The notes below the pieces were generated by a model. That model ran no database searches. It was not told where the DNA came from and worked only from the letters and a program-made list of their open reading frames with translations. DNA of 64,000 nucleotides from Neofusicoccum parvum (taxonomy: Eukaryota > Ascomycota > Dothideomycetes > Botryosphaeriales > Botryosphaeriaceae), in NCBI GenBank assembly GCA_020912385.1, contig CP087218.1:1364001-1428000 (forward strand), read 5' to 3'. The stretch's first letter is position 1; every line of letters begins with the position of its first letter. The translations under genes and the position numbers were made by a program. This document shows positions 35,252 through 46,155 of this stretch, in pieces.

Positions 35252-37666
35252 CTAAGCGTCCACAACGCGCCACGTGCTGAACCACTTCAAGTGCTTCCAC
35301 TGCGCGTTCGGTCCCACCATGCCGAAAGTAATGTCCCGGAAGTAGACGAAGAGACCAAGCGTAATAGCGTAAAGAACACCGTAAACAACCCAGCGGATCT
35401 GGCTGCGAGCATTCCTGGTGAACCAATCAACCATGAAGGTGAAGGAAAGGATGGCGAAGTACAGAGCCGGGAAGTAGTGGTGAACGTAGGTAACACGGGC
35501 CATGGCAACGAACGGGAAGTAGTGCAGGAACCAGCCGATAATGGGGTAGATGCCAGCGTAATGGATCTGGTCGATCTCCGAGGGCTTGAGTTCCACGTAA
35601 CCACGTTGCCAGCGGATCAGGTACCAAGCGATGACCAGAGCAACACCGGCAAGGGAGGCAGTGGAGGCCCAGTACACGAAGGGGTTACCAAGCAAGAAAT
35701 ATTTCACGGTCTCGTCGCCCCAGCCGCACATGCGGAGACCGACGTGGAGAATGGGCCACTGCCAAGGTGCGGAGGCGAGATCGTCCTGCTTATCGGGATC
35801 AGGGACCAAGGCGTTGTTCGAGGTCATCATGGCAACGTTGAGATGGAGGAAATCGCGGATGAAAGGCGACTTGTACGATCCAGGGTCACTCGCGGGCAGC
35901 CTGTCGTTCCAGTGGCTCTCGACATTCCAGTGCGTGTAAACATCCCTGGGGTTGTTGGTCTTGGTGCAGGTGACTTCAATCTGCTTGAAACCCCATTGAG
36001 GCAGGTTGACATTGCCAGCACGAAGATAGCAGCCGAGATCGATATGCTTCAGGCGGAAAGACGTGGTCAGTGTCCGAATCCGGGAGTAGTCACTAGTGGC
36101 GGCATCGTTGACAACCTCAATCTTCCAGTGGTCCTTGGTATCACCAATGGTAACGTTTCCGTAAGACGAGACTTCCCAGTCCGCCTTGGTGACGGGAGCG
36201 GCAATCTGGTGAGAGTGAAGGTTGCGGCCGGTTTGAGCGTGGATCAAACGAACAACAGAGCCATCCTGGGGGTAACGAATAGGGTCCTCTCCAACAACGT
36301 AATCGGGGTCGGCGCGGTTGGGATAGATAAACCAGTCGTTGTTGGCATCTTTGTGGTGGTAGCAGGTGACCTGCTGCTGCTGAGATCCCTCCGGATAAGT
36401 CTGGACGTGAGAGTGCAGAAGACCACCGCCGTAACCCATGTTCTTCAGGGTGGCACGAGAGCCAATGGCAACTTCGAGCGGGCTGTCCTTTCCGACCTCG
36501 GTACCACGGAGGTTTGCCTGGAAGAGAGAGCTCATCTGAGCATCACCGGGGCCGCTGTTCTCCAAGATCAAAAAGTGGAGCCAGAAAGAGAACAGATAGA
36601 CCATCATGGGAATGAGGATGAGTGCAAACACGCGGAAACCGAGATGGGCTGCGAGTTCAACCTGAGAGTAGTTAGAGCTAAGCACAGCCGCCTACGTGAA
36701 TTGGACTACGCACCTTGGGCATCCTGAGGTCGCCGAACTTGTTCCAGAGATCCTCAATGGTGTACAACCCGACGAGAGCCGTGGCGAAGAAGCCGACCCA
36801 CTTCACGCTGCAGACGCAGCCAATCGAGACACCGCAGAGCATGAGCCAAAGACCCCACTCGGGCGAGAACGGATCGTACTGCATGCGGTGGAACTTGGCC
36901 CAGCAGAAGACGGTGGTGAAGGTGAAGAACAGGAGCATCGAGTCGAGGAGGATGAAGCGGCTGATCGTAGCGAGCGAGTTGTCGCACAGCACCATCAGCG
37001 CGGCCAGCCAGCAGGCCGGCTTGCGGAAGTTCAGCTCCTTGGCCGTGAAGTATGCCAGCGGGACGCAGAGAGCGCCGAAGGTCGAGTTGAAGCCGCGCAT
37101 GAACGTATAATTCAGCTCCGGTGGGTACGTCTCTCCCGACTTGAATTCGAAGGAGCCGTTGTAGCCGGCCAGGTAGCCGGACAGGCCGACCAGCATCTTC
37201 CCGAGCGGCGGGTGGACATCGAAGTAGAACTCGCGCTTGAGGTAGTGGGAGCCGAACTTGCCAAAGCTGTGCAGCTGCTGTCAGCCAGATGTGTCCGTGG
37301 TGCCATTGGGGCGCGGGGTGCAGAGCGCTTACTGAGCCTCGTCCCAGGTCACAATGTTCGAGAGGCCGATCTTGTACATGCGCGTGAAGAAGGCGGCGGC
37401 GGTGAACAGGATGGGCGCCCAGATGTACTCGTACTCGTCGAGCGTGTCGATAATGGACTTGGTCTGCGCGGGGACTGGTCAGCGCTGTGGCCGCAGACGC
37501 CAAAGCTCCAGGTGGAGCTTTCGCCGCCGGAGCTCACCTTCTGCTTGGCCTTCTCCTCGGCCGGCGGGCTGGCGAGGCCGGGCTGGCCCTCGCCATTGGC
37601 GACATTTCTCCTGCGCAGGCTGTCGGCCTGCTGGTCGGCGCCGGTGGCATAGCCTTGCGACGCCAT
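35252..37666 (-). CDS. PMT2: Dolichyl-phosphate-mannose protein O-mannosyltransferase, PMT2 type
   Basis: Four or more exons run from the ATG at 37666 to TAG at 35252. Exon 1 encodes a short cytosolic N-terminus. The next has [25 protein letters not shown] and VTWDEAQ, with the catalytic Asp-Glu of the first luminal loop. Then comes [29 protein letters not shown], with [12 protein letters not shown] in the following helices. The last exon holds MIR repeats ([29 protein letters not shown]) and C-terminal helices. The combination FEFKSG...ELNYTFMR places it with PMT2 rather than PMT1 or PMT4. It acts in the ER membrane, normally as a heterodimer with PMT1, to start O-mannosylation of secretory and wall proteins. 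Confidence 0.93.
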
Positions 37667-38444
37667 GGTGTGTACGGCAACCCCTCAGGAAGCTCGCGGC
37701 GGAGCTGAGCTGAGCTGTGCGGGCGGGAGGACGGTGGTGAGCGGTGCAAGGCAAAGACAAAAGGAAGAGGCTGAAGGAGGGAAAGAAGAGGAAAGGTAAG
37801 CAGGGCGGAGGATGCGAAGCTCCAGGCGGTGCCTGCCGTGATTCGCAGGCCAAGTTGAGCGGAGCAGGGGAAGCGTCGCTCGAAATAGCTCGGGCAGGCC
37901 GTGGACTTTTACATACGCGGCCGGCGATCCTCGGCGCGGCAAGGGGGTGGGTGCGCGTCGGCGCGGACTTGCACAGGTCAACGTGTCTTCAATTTTGCTC
38001 CTCGCAACTGCGCCCCAAGCAATTATCGCAGCGCCCCTTCCGAGGCACATGTGAGCCGCTGATTGGCCCCGCGCACGCAAGGCGCATGCCACCGGGTGCT
38101 GCAAATGCTAAATTCTGTATCCCTATGTCTGGGCTCGCGTCCGACTGATGTACAAAAACCAACTGGAGGCACCGGCGTCTGCGGGAACGTAGCTCGAGCC
38201 ACAGCAGAGCCGCACTCTACCCTCCAAACAACCTAAAACACATCCCTAGAACACATCCGACCGTGTGAAGCGAAAATTACCCGTCCGCGAAGCTGCGTCC
38301 TGCGTCCTTGCCCGTCGTATGCCTTTCCCATGCAAGGCTGTATAATGATCCCGGTGCGCCCGCATGAAAATCTATCAGGTCTCCGTGTGCAATCCGCATT
38401 CCGAACAAAACTGCCCGCCCAATCATTACATCGAAGCCGCTGCT
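37667..38444 (-). promoter_or_regulatory. Upstream region of PMT2
   Basis: This 778-bp spacer between the sugar porter stop and the PMT2 start is presumably PMT2 promoter plus sugar-porter 3' UTR. No specific site was identified. Confidence 0.45.
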
Positions 38445-40895
38445 CTAGTCGTCGTCTTGGTTGACGCGTCTGTAGCTGCCGCTCTGGCTGTCGCCCTCGC
38501 CGTTGTCCTTATTGCGCTTGACCAAGTTCGAGATCCAGCCTCCAACACCCTCGGACCGCTCGTCCGAGTCCTGCTTGGAGAACTTGGGCTTGCCACCCTC
38601 CACCGGCACCGAAGGGGGGTTGATGTCAAGTCCAGGAATGGCATTGTCGGCGCCCACGCCGCGGCGGATGTCCAGAGACGGCACCGGCGATCCGTGGCCG
38701 CTGAAGAGCGACTCCGCTTCCGCGAGCGTGGCCGGCGTCGGCATCTGCGATGTGGCATCGCCGAAGATGTTGTTCATGTCCTCGAGACGGACATTGGCGG
38801 TCTCCGGGTAGATGAACCAGACTATTCGCTGTCAGACAAAAATTTCGGAGGAATCGGCGCCAAAACTTACCAACAACGAAACTGACAGCGCAGAAGAAAG
38901 CGTGCAGAAGGTACAGGCGCCATTGGATCAGCTCCTGGAGAATCGGGGTCATCTCTCCGACCAGCCAGTTGAAGGCCCAGTTGGTCGCCGTGCTCAGACT
39001 GGCTCCCTTGGCGCGAATGCTCAGCGGCAGGATCTCGGGCGGGTACAACCACGGAATCGGGCCCCAGGAGGCTCCAAAGGCACCGTTGTAGATCATGACG
39101 AAAATGACGACCAGGCGCGGCGTCCAGACCGGGATGTCGACGTAGATGAAGTACGAGATCAACGACAGGGAGATGATCATGGCCAGCGCACCGCCGAGGA
39201 GGATAGGGCGACGGCCCCAGCTATCGACGACGTACCATGGCGGAATCGTGCAGGCAAGGTAGCTCAGACCATTGATACCGGTCATCAGGATGGCATCGCG
39301 ACCTACCCAGCCGGCCTGTTCGAAGACAAGCGGCGCGTAGTACGAAATGACGTTGATGCCGTTGAGCTGCGCGAGACCCTGCGCGGACATGGCGATAAAA
39401 ACACGCTTGTAGTATCTCTTGAACATGTCGCCGTAGGAACGCTCGCCTTCCTGGCGCTGGATGAGGACGTTCATCTTGATCTCGCGGTATTCGTCGCGGG
39501 CTTTCGGGTTGTGGATGTCGCCCTTGCCGTAGAGGTTGGCGATAACGACGATGCCCTCCTCATCGTGATCATTATCAAGAAGCCACCTGCGAGATGTTAG
39601 CTGTTGCCGCTGCAGAGGCGCCGTAGCCGTGAATTACCTGGGAGATTCGCAGATCACAAGACTGCCAAGCGCGAGCAAGCTGCCCATGACACACTGCATA
39701 AGCAAGGGGATACGCCAAGCCCAGTTGCTCTTGATGAAGCTGCAGAAGTAATCGACCCAGACACTAGCAGCGTAGCCACAGATGTTGCCCGTGAACTCGA
39801 CACAGGCCAACTTGCCGCGGTTGTGGGGCGGGGAGATCTCAGACTGATAGACGGGCACGATGGTGGACAGAGCACCCACACCCAGACCAGCAATGATTCT
39901 ACCCACCATCATCATGTTCAAGTCGTTCGAAAACGTCTGCAGAGCACCTCCCACTACGAAGATCAGAGATCCGTATAGAATTGTTCGTCGGCGTCCGATG
40001 GTGTCGCCTATGCGTCCGACCGCTAAAGATGATATGAACGCTCCGACTTCGAGGATGGCCACCATCGTGCCGATCTGGGCACGGCTGGGCTGGTTGAATT
40101 GGTCTTTGAAGTACGATCCCCTGAAGAGCACACACGCTGTCAGTGACGATGGGCAGGTGGCTGCGGAGGCGGCGGAACGTACGTGATAATGCCAGACATA
40201 ACGCCCTGGTCGTAGCCGAACAAAAACACTCCTAATGAAACGAATATACTGGTGAAATAGCTGTACTTCACCGTCAGCAGCGTGCCCTCCATCGCAGTCG
40301 GCGGGCGTGGGGGGAGACGCACATCAACTTCTTCCCGTGCAACCCGTGCATGCGGGAGGGGCCATCGTTAGGGGCCATGATGGCAGCGACGATCCTGAGC
40401 GAGCATCAGTAACAGGAGCAGCGAGGTGGCAGCAGAGCGCTCAGGTGTTGAGGGCGCTCGGGGTGCGGCGCGGGCGTATACGTACCGTTCTCCGCGGGAA
40501 GCAAGCCGTCGGGGGACGTTGGGGACCTCGATGTCCTCCTTTCTGATGCGACCAGGCTTCTCGCTATCGTCGGCGTAGTGGACGTGGCGGGGGTGCCGAA
40601 GGTGCGGTCCGGTCGAGTCTCCAAATTCCTGCGATTGGCGAAGCCGGGCCTGCAAGGGATCCTCCTCGTCGCCGAGCTGGTCGACGAGATCGCCCGTGTC
40701 GCTCCAGAGAGAGTCTAATTCCGAGTGCTCGGAACTGCTGCTGGAATGGCGGCGGCCACGCTTTTCGTCGGCCGATGTGCGTGACGACGAGAGCGTGTGG
40801 AGGGGAATGTTCGCGGGCCGGCGACTTGAGGAGGGAATCTTGACGAGGTTGGGCTGGGTTGGAGCAGCCCTCTCCACGATATCGGGTGTGCAGGT
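38445..40895 (-). CDS. MFS sugar porter with N-terminal cytoplasmic extension (5' end uncertain)
   Basis: At least five exons. The 5'-most one recognised (about 40895-40493) encodes an acidic N-terminal tail (SLWSDTGDLVDQLGDEEDPLQ). It joins through a short intron to IVAAIMAPNDGPSRMHGLHGKKL, then to IFVSLGVFLFGYDQGVMSGIIT. The other helices carry the sugar-porter marks GRRRTI, VPVYQSEISPPHNRGKL, CESPRWLLD, QQ-less AQGLAQLNGINVISYYAP, DSWGRRP and PETANVRLEDM. A long cytosolic C-terminus has FGDATSQMPTPATLAEAE and PSLDIRRG, conserved in filamentous fungi. It imports hexose or a related sugar by proton symport at the plasma membrane. The first exon has no in-frame ATG after an upstream stop at 40896-40898, so a further 5' exon must exist; one candidate ATG lies near 40992. 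Confidence 0.85.
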
Positions 40896-40898
40896 CTA

Positions 40899-42551
40899 GG
40901 AGCGAGAAGGCCCGCTGACGTCTCGCGCACAGGGTCCGCAGGCGGCTGTTAGACGGTTCGGTGGAGCCAAGCAGGGCCAGTGGATCACGGGCATTGAAGA
41001 AGCGAGTGCGTGGTCGGGTGCTGTACGAGTAGTGCTAGGCTGGCAAGGCAAGTTGGTTCACTGGAAAGCGCCGGAGCGCTGCGAGAGTTGGAAGCTGAGC
41101 CAGGGCATGCCTCCGGCCACGAATAGCGGCGCCCGCCGGGCTGCTGGGGGCCTGCGGCGATCCCCATCAACGGCTAGAGCAGCATCATCGCACAGATACA
41201 GACCGCCAGAGCGTGGACGAGCCTGATTTGCCCTGCTGCGGTGGATCGCTTGCGCTACCTGAATTTTTTTCTCGAGCAGCCGTATCGCGGCCGCGCGATG
41301 GGGCGATTGGGGCTGGATGCGCTGCGCGCTCCATCGCAGAGCCACCCTCGCGCTGAAAGCGGCCGGCGTGGTGGAAACGTCGCCGCCCGCCCGCCGCCCG
41401 CAGCCAGCGCGCAGCGCAGCGCGCAGCGACCAGCGCCGTTTGGCCCTGCGGCCTGCAGCGCCGCCGCCGCCTGCCCCAGCCAGGGTCCTCCGATCGGGCG
41501 TCACCAGGCACCGGATCCTCGTAGCACGCGGGTCATGTGGACCTGGACACCTGGAGACGACGCGCTCGTGAGCACTTCCCCAGGTCATCGCTAGCGGTTT
41601 GTGGGGGAAGAAGGACACCAGAACTGGGCGCCTGATTAGTCAAGACGGCGCAGCTGCCGGCCGGGCAGCGAAGCGCCGCCGCCCACTGCGATCGATGCCG
41701 AGCGAGGTCACGATGGCGAAAGTGGTGGAGCGGAGCGGAGGCTAGGAGCCGCGTTTGCCCTCGCCGGCCCACTTCGGTCTTTGCTCCATACCGCCTTTTG
41801 CCCGCCAGAATTCACCACCGCGCCAGCGCGCGTCCGTCGCGTCTAGCACGCTCATCGTCCGGCCGCAGTGCTCCATGTGGGCGTCGCGCAGGATGCCAGC
41901 CTCATCATGCGCCGCCCGAGCAGCGTCACTGATCGCGCCCCTATGCCTCATGCGCCCAGCCGACATTGGCCCTCCGTGTGTTTTGAGATTGATTGCGCCG
42001 GCCAAGCCTGATGCCAGTGCCTGCGTCAGGCGCCGCCATTCCCAAACTTAGCTAGCCACTCGAGTGTCCGCTCGGTGCAGACTCTCCCGGCGCCGTCGAT
42101 CTTCGCCTTTTCACATGAAACGGCCTCCACGGCCTCCGTGGGCGAAAGCAGCAAACAGGGCTTGAGAAACGTGCGCGAGTCGTGCAGACGCCGATAGAAA
42201 CGCATCGGTGCGATGGTGTTTGTTTGGAGTGCATGCTACGTACACGTACACAAATCGTCTCCCAACCCCCACCACCCGCCACCCTGGCGAGGAGTGGACA
42301 GTGTGGCATTCCTCTCGATAGACAAGTGCAATTGGTGAACAGATGGGGCAGTCCGATCGTGAGTGCTCCAGCTTTGCAGTCGTTGACCAGTCGCCGGCTA
42401 GTCACCAACCAGTCGCCAGCTGGTCACCGGCTAGTCACCGGCTAGTCGAGCATCGCTAAATTGCGAGCATACATAAATTTGGTTCGCGGACTTACTCCCC
42501 ATCAACAGCCACTCCAACTTACGTTGGATCCAAGGAGATGGTCGTTCCACC
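40899..42551. other. GC-rich intergenic region with short direct repeats
   Basis: Frames here are composition-driven (Arg/Ala-rich) and carry no domains. The region includes the probable promoter and first exon of the sugar porter on its left side and a short tandem repeat at 42385-42449. Confidence 0.45.
42385..42449. repeat. Short imperfect tandem repeat
   Basis: An 11-bp unit close to GTCACCGGCTA recurs about five times with small changes (GTCGCCGGCTA, GTCACCAACCA, GTCGCCAGCTG, then two exact copies). It lies about 100 bp upstream of tRNA-Asn. Confidence 0.7.
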
Positions 42552-42651
42552 TCCTCCGTGGCGCAATTGGCTAGCGCGTCTGACTGTTACGGGAGTCCTC
42601 TGGGCTCCCACTGCAATCAGGAGGTTGACAGTTCAAGCCTGTCCGGGGGAG
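42552..42651 (+). tRNA. tRNA-Asn (GTT) with 26-nt intron
   Basis: Acceptor strands TCCTCCG (42552-42558) and CGGGGGA (42644-42650) pair with one G-U, and discriminator G follows at 42651, as for eukaryotic tRNA-Asn. The D-stem is GCGC/GCGC. The anticodon stem is TCTGA/TCAGG, with GTT at 42586-42588. The T-arm is GACAG-TTCAAGC-CTGTC. A 26-nt intron (42590-42615) sits after position 37, the canonical endonuclease site. A TTTTT terminator follows at about 42658. Confidence 0.92.
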
Positions 42652-43749
42652 TAGTTCTTTTTGCTGCTCTTTTGCATGCTGCAGGCTCTCTTCCAAGGCC
42701 CCCTGTCCTTCTGGCTGCTCACGCTGCCCAGGAGCTGTTTGTGTGGGCAGAGAGGGTGTGCCCGAGTGGCAGGGGGCGCGTCTTGCTCACCTCAGCCACC
42801 GCATATCTCGCGTGGCACAGTCTGTCCACCTGGTATACTTAGCGGCTGAGACAAGGACGGAAAGGGTCTTCTCTCTTTTGGCGTGTATGCACAGCACGTC
42901 TTGGACAGATGACCCGGGAGGGTGCAGACGCGCGGCTGCGACCGCCCGCGGGGAGGTCTCCAAAAGTCAGAAGTGGGACAGTATCAGACTCCCGTCTCAG
43001 GCAGCCTATCATAGGAAGGATGTTGCGAATCTCTAAATGCACCGACCACCAGCTGCACGCTCCGCATCGCATCATGGCCATCAACATCAATGCTGCAGCT
43101 ACGAGGTTGGTTCGGACAGTATTGCAACACGTGGGCAGCTGAAGCATTCATCCAGACGGGATTGATATTCCTCTCACTGCACGTTTGCGTCCGGATGAAT
43201 GCTTCAGCTGCCCACGTGTTGCAATACTATCCGAGCCGACCTTGCAGGCCAAACGGGTTTAAAAAGGAGAACCTGGGATCGTCGAAGGGATGGAGGAATG
43301 AGCCGAGTGCAATCGGTGAGCGAATGAGCGGCTCGGAAGAGACCACGCGGACTGTCATCCCCGTAAACTCCTGCGGTGGTTCCAAAAGTAGAATGGTGCG
43401 AAGAACAGCGAGGGACAAATTTTGTGAGAAGTACTGAATACTCTCGATTGTGTTTTCCGACAAATCTATAGGTCTTCTACTGTTGGAAGCGCGAACAAAT
43501 AGGAAAATGCGCAGCCAAATGCCGCCAGCTACTAAACAGTGTAGGTAGAGTTTCCATAGTGGGACCCAGACAGGAGGCGTCGTTTCGTGCTCATTCAAAA
43601 TCCGTCATAACTGCCCGCCTGCCGTGATATTCCAGCCCAAACAACATGATATGTGCCTTTTCCATTGCTCATATAACTCTCTTGGTATCACAAATACCCA
43701 CAGACTGACCGAGATGACCGAGGAGAGCCCAAGAAACGCCTTTGTCCGT
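42652..43749. other. Intergenic region containing a long hairpin
   Basis: Apart from the inverted repeat at 43104-43242, no gene was recognised. The right end is the 3' region of the citrate carrier gene. Confidence 0.5.
43104..43242. repeat. Near-perfect inverted repeat, 55-bp arms, 29-nt loop
   Basis: The left arm (43104-43158) and the reverse complement of the right arm (43188-43242) agree at 51 of 55 positions; two of the four differences would be G-U pairs in RNA. Each arm contains CACGTG and CAGCTG. All differences are transitions. It could fold as a hairpin RNA, be a small non-autonomous element, or be the scar of a local inverted duplication. No target-site duplication is evident. 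Confidence 0.93.
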
Positions 43750-44897
43750 CTAGTGCTTCGCCGTGACCGAATCGCCAGTGAGCTTCTCAACAGCTTCCTT
43801 GGCACTATGGTTGGAAGTTAGCCTTTTGATGCGGTTCTGGAGAAACTGAGAAGACAGTGTCACTTACACATCGCCCAAAGCAACCATGCAAACCGTCTGC
43901 CAAACGCCCAAACCAATCCTAGGAGTAACGCCCCTGTACAAGCCCTTGAGTCCGTTCTTCTGGTAGATGTACTTGGCCGCGCTGGCGACCGTCATCTTCT
44001 TCGGCCTGTTGGGGTCCTCGACCTTGCTCTGCATCTCAACGCGGATGACCTCGATGGGCTGGTTCCAGGCGGAGAGACCACCACCGAGAGTACTAGCGAG
44101 GATCTTTTCAGCGACACTGAGCTTCTCGCCGTGGTCCTTGTGGGTGACCCTGCGGATTCCAGTCTCGGCAACACGGGACAGACCGAAGCGAGAGCCCCAG
44201 TTGGTGACCTGGCGGACAGCGACGGCGTTGACACCCTTGTTGATGCCACGGATACCCTCCTTCTGCCAGATGCCCTTGAAAGTCTCCATAGTGCCCGGGG
44301 GCTTCACACCCGAGGCGGCGACCTTGTGCTTTGTGATCTCGACCGTCTTCATGCAGGTGCAGAAACCCATGGTCGCGTAGGCTTGCGCCAGACCGCCGAC
44401 CATGCCGCCAGTGATGCCGCCGACGAAGGGGGAGGCGCCGAAGGAACGGGCGTGGTACTCGGCCTCGGAGGCCACGAAAAGGAGCACGGCACCCTTGGTG
44501 GAGGCTTCGATCCATGCCCAGGGGATCAGGCCTTGGTAGACTGCGGGGAAAAAGCGGGTTAGGACAGCTGTGCTTTCGGGTCTCAATGCGCCGCAGCAAC
44601 TTACAGCCAAGGACTCCGCCACGAGACCAGATCTTGCCGATGGCTCCAGCGAAGCCGTCGCCGCGGTTGGCGGCCATGGTCGTCTTGACGACTTCCAGAG
44701 GCTGTGTGGAGAGCGGGCGCGTCAGCGTGGGCTAGTCTCGACAGCGGCGCGAGTTGGGAGCGACTTACCTGTCCCAGCGTCGACACTTCGAACATGTTCA
44801 GACCCGAGCCAAGCAGCAGATTGCTGAACTTGATCGGCTTCTTCTCGAGCTTCGGGGGCGCCTCAACGCCTGCCATGGTGGCTGCGGGAGTGGACAT
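43750..44897 (-). CDS. YHM2: Mitochondrial citrate/2-oxoglutarate carrier Yhm2
   Basis: The gene runs from ATG at 44897 to TAG at 43750 with four exons and three short introns. The sequence follows yeast Yhm2 closely: KKPIKFSNLLLGSGLN, TLGQPLEVVKTTMAANR, YQGLIPWAWIEASTKGAVLLF, TMGFCTCMKTVEITKHK, GINKGVNAVAVRQ.TNWGSRFG and WNQPIEVIRVEMQSK...NRPK, ending SVTAKH. Carrier signatures PLEVVK and PIEVIR are seen; the middle repeat is atypical, as in Yhm2. It exchanges citrate for 2-oxoglutarate across the inner mitochondrial membrane, feeding cytosolic NADPH and acetyl-CoA. Citrate synthase is the next gene on the same strand, 1.26 kb away. Confidence 0.96.
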
Positions 44898-46155
44898 GAT
44901 CTAGGTGCTTCGCGGTGGAGAGGGGCCTGACCAAGGCAAGAGGGTGCTTCGTCGCGAAGGTAGCGTGGTATGCAGAGGAAAGGGAGAAAGGAGAGGAGGT
45001 TGGAGTGGGCGCCGTGGAATGTATATGGGGCGGTGCACAGCTGCGCGCGCAGCGGGATGGCCGTCCGTGCTGAGTAACTACGGTAGAGTCGCCGAAAGCT
45101 AGGTCGGACGCATCCGCGGCGTCGGAGCGCGCCTTGGGTTTCGCTGCTTTCTTGCCGTAGCGGGACAACAGTTGGGAACAAAACCGGGACCGTGCAACGT
45201 TCTCCTGCTCTCACACGCTGCGGTTGACAGGTTGCTCTCTTGGGCGCCGGGGACTGACGGGATCAATAGCCGCGGCTGCAGCTGCAGCTGCAGCGGCCGC
45301 CCTGAATGTGACAGCCCGTCGCTTCTGGCACATGCTGAGTGAGCTGAGACAGCAGACGGCGTCGCACCCGCCGGCTGGCCGTATTGCTGATGCGCGGCCG
45401 GAATCAATAGAGTAGAGAGGCCCTCTGCGGCCTCCGAGCCGCTGCGCGCAGCAAAAGTCCGGAGAGCCTGAGCGTCATCGGAGCTCGAGTGGCCCTGCTT
45501 GTTGAGCAGCGCAATGTCCGACGCCGACCTTGCGCACCCACGCTCGGCTCCCCAGCGATCCTCAGCAAACTCGCTACGGTTCAACAACCGCCCCCCATGC
45601 AGCCCCATCAGCCCCAACGTGTGCCGCCGCCCGGCCCTCACCGCTAGCCTTCCTTTAGCTTTCCCGCGCCCTCGCCCCCTCCCGCCGCCGACGGCCATGC
45701 CTGCAGGTTTCCAGCTCCCGAGAGCTGCGAGTCCGATCTTATGAGGCTGAGGTATATTTTTGTTGACACCGTGGCCGGGTCTGCAGGGACGTGGGAGCTC
45801 CCGGCAGCTGCTAGCGCCTGGCCCACACCGCGTCATCCGGCATGAGCCCGCCGTTGACAAAATTATTTCAGAACTCAGCTTGAGCGCAGTCGCGGGCCCA
45901 ATCAATGCGGAGCCAGCCGCGCGAGGCGCTGTCTGTGCACTCCGAGGCCAATTGGGCTGGATATGTTTCGTTCACATTCACGGCGAGACCGGATGGCAGA
46001 GGTAGTGTTGTTACATGCTGCATATCCGTACATTTCAAATACTAGGCATTGGGTAGACAATGCCGCGCGCCCACTCCAATCCCGTGAACCATTCCGTTAT
46101 CCTAGATACGTACAATTTTCCCGTCCATCTATGCTCTAAACCCCCCGAAATGCGT
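44898..46155. other. Intergenic, YHM2 promoter and citrate synthase 3' region
   Basis: This 1.26-kb region has a small GCAGCT-repeat stretch (GCTGCAGCTGCAGCTGCAG) near 45275-45295 and no recognised gene. Confidence 0.45.

Noticed and set aside
35291..37652. Two long plus-strand frames opposite the mannosyltransferase
   Set aside because: They mirror the PMT2 exons and have no domain; shadow frames of a well-supported gene.
40899..42050. GC-rich frames upstream of the sugar porter
   Set aside because: No domains; Arg/Ala-rich on both strands, consistent with untranslated or promoter DNA.
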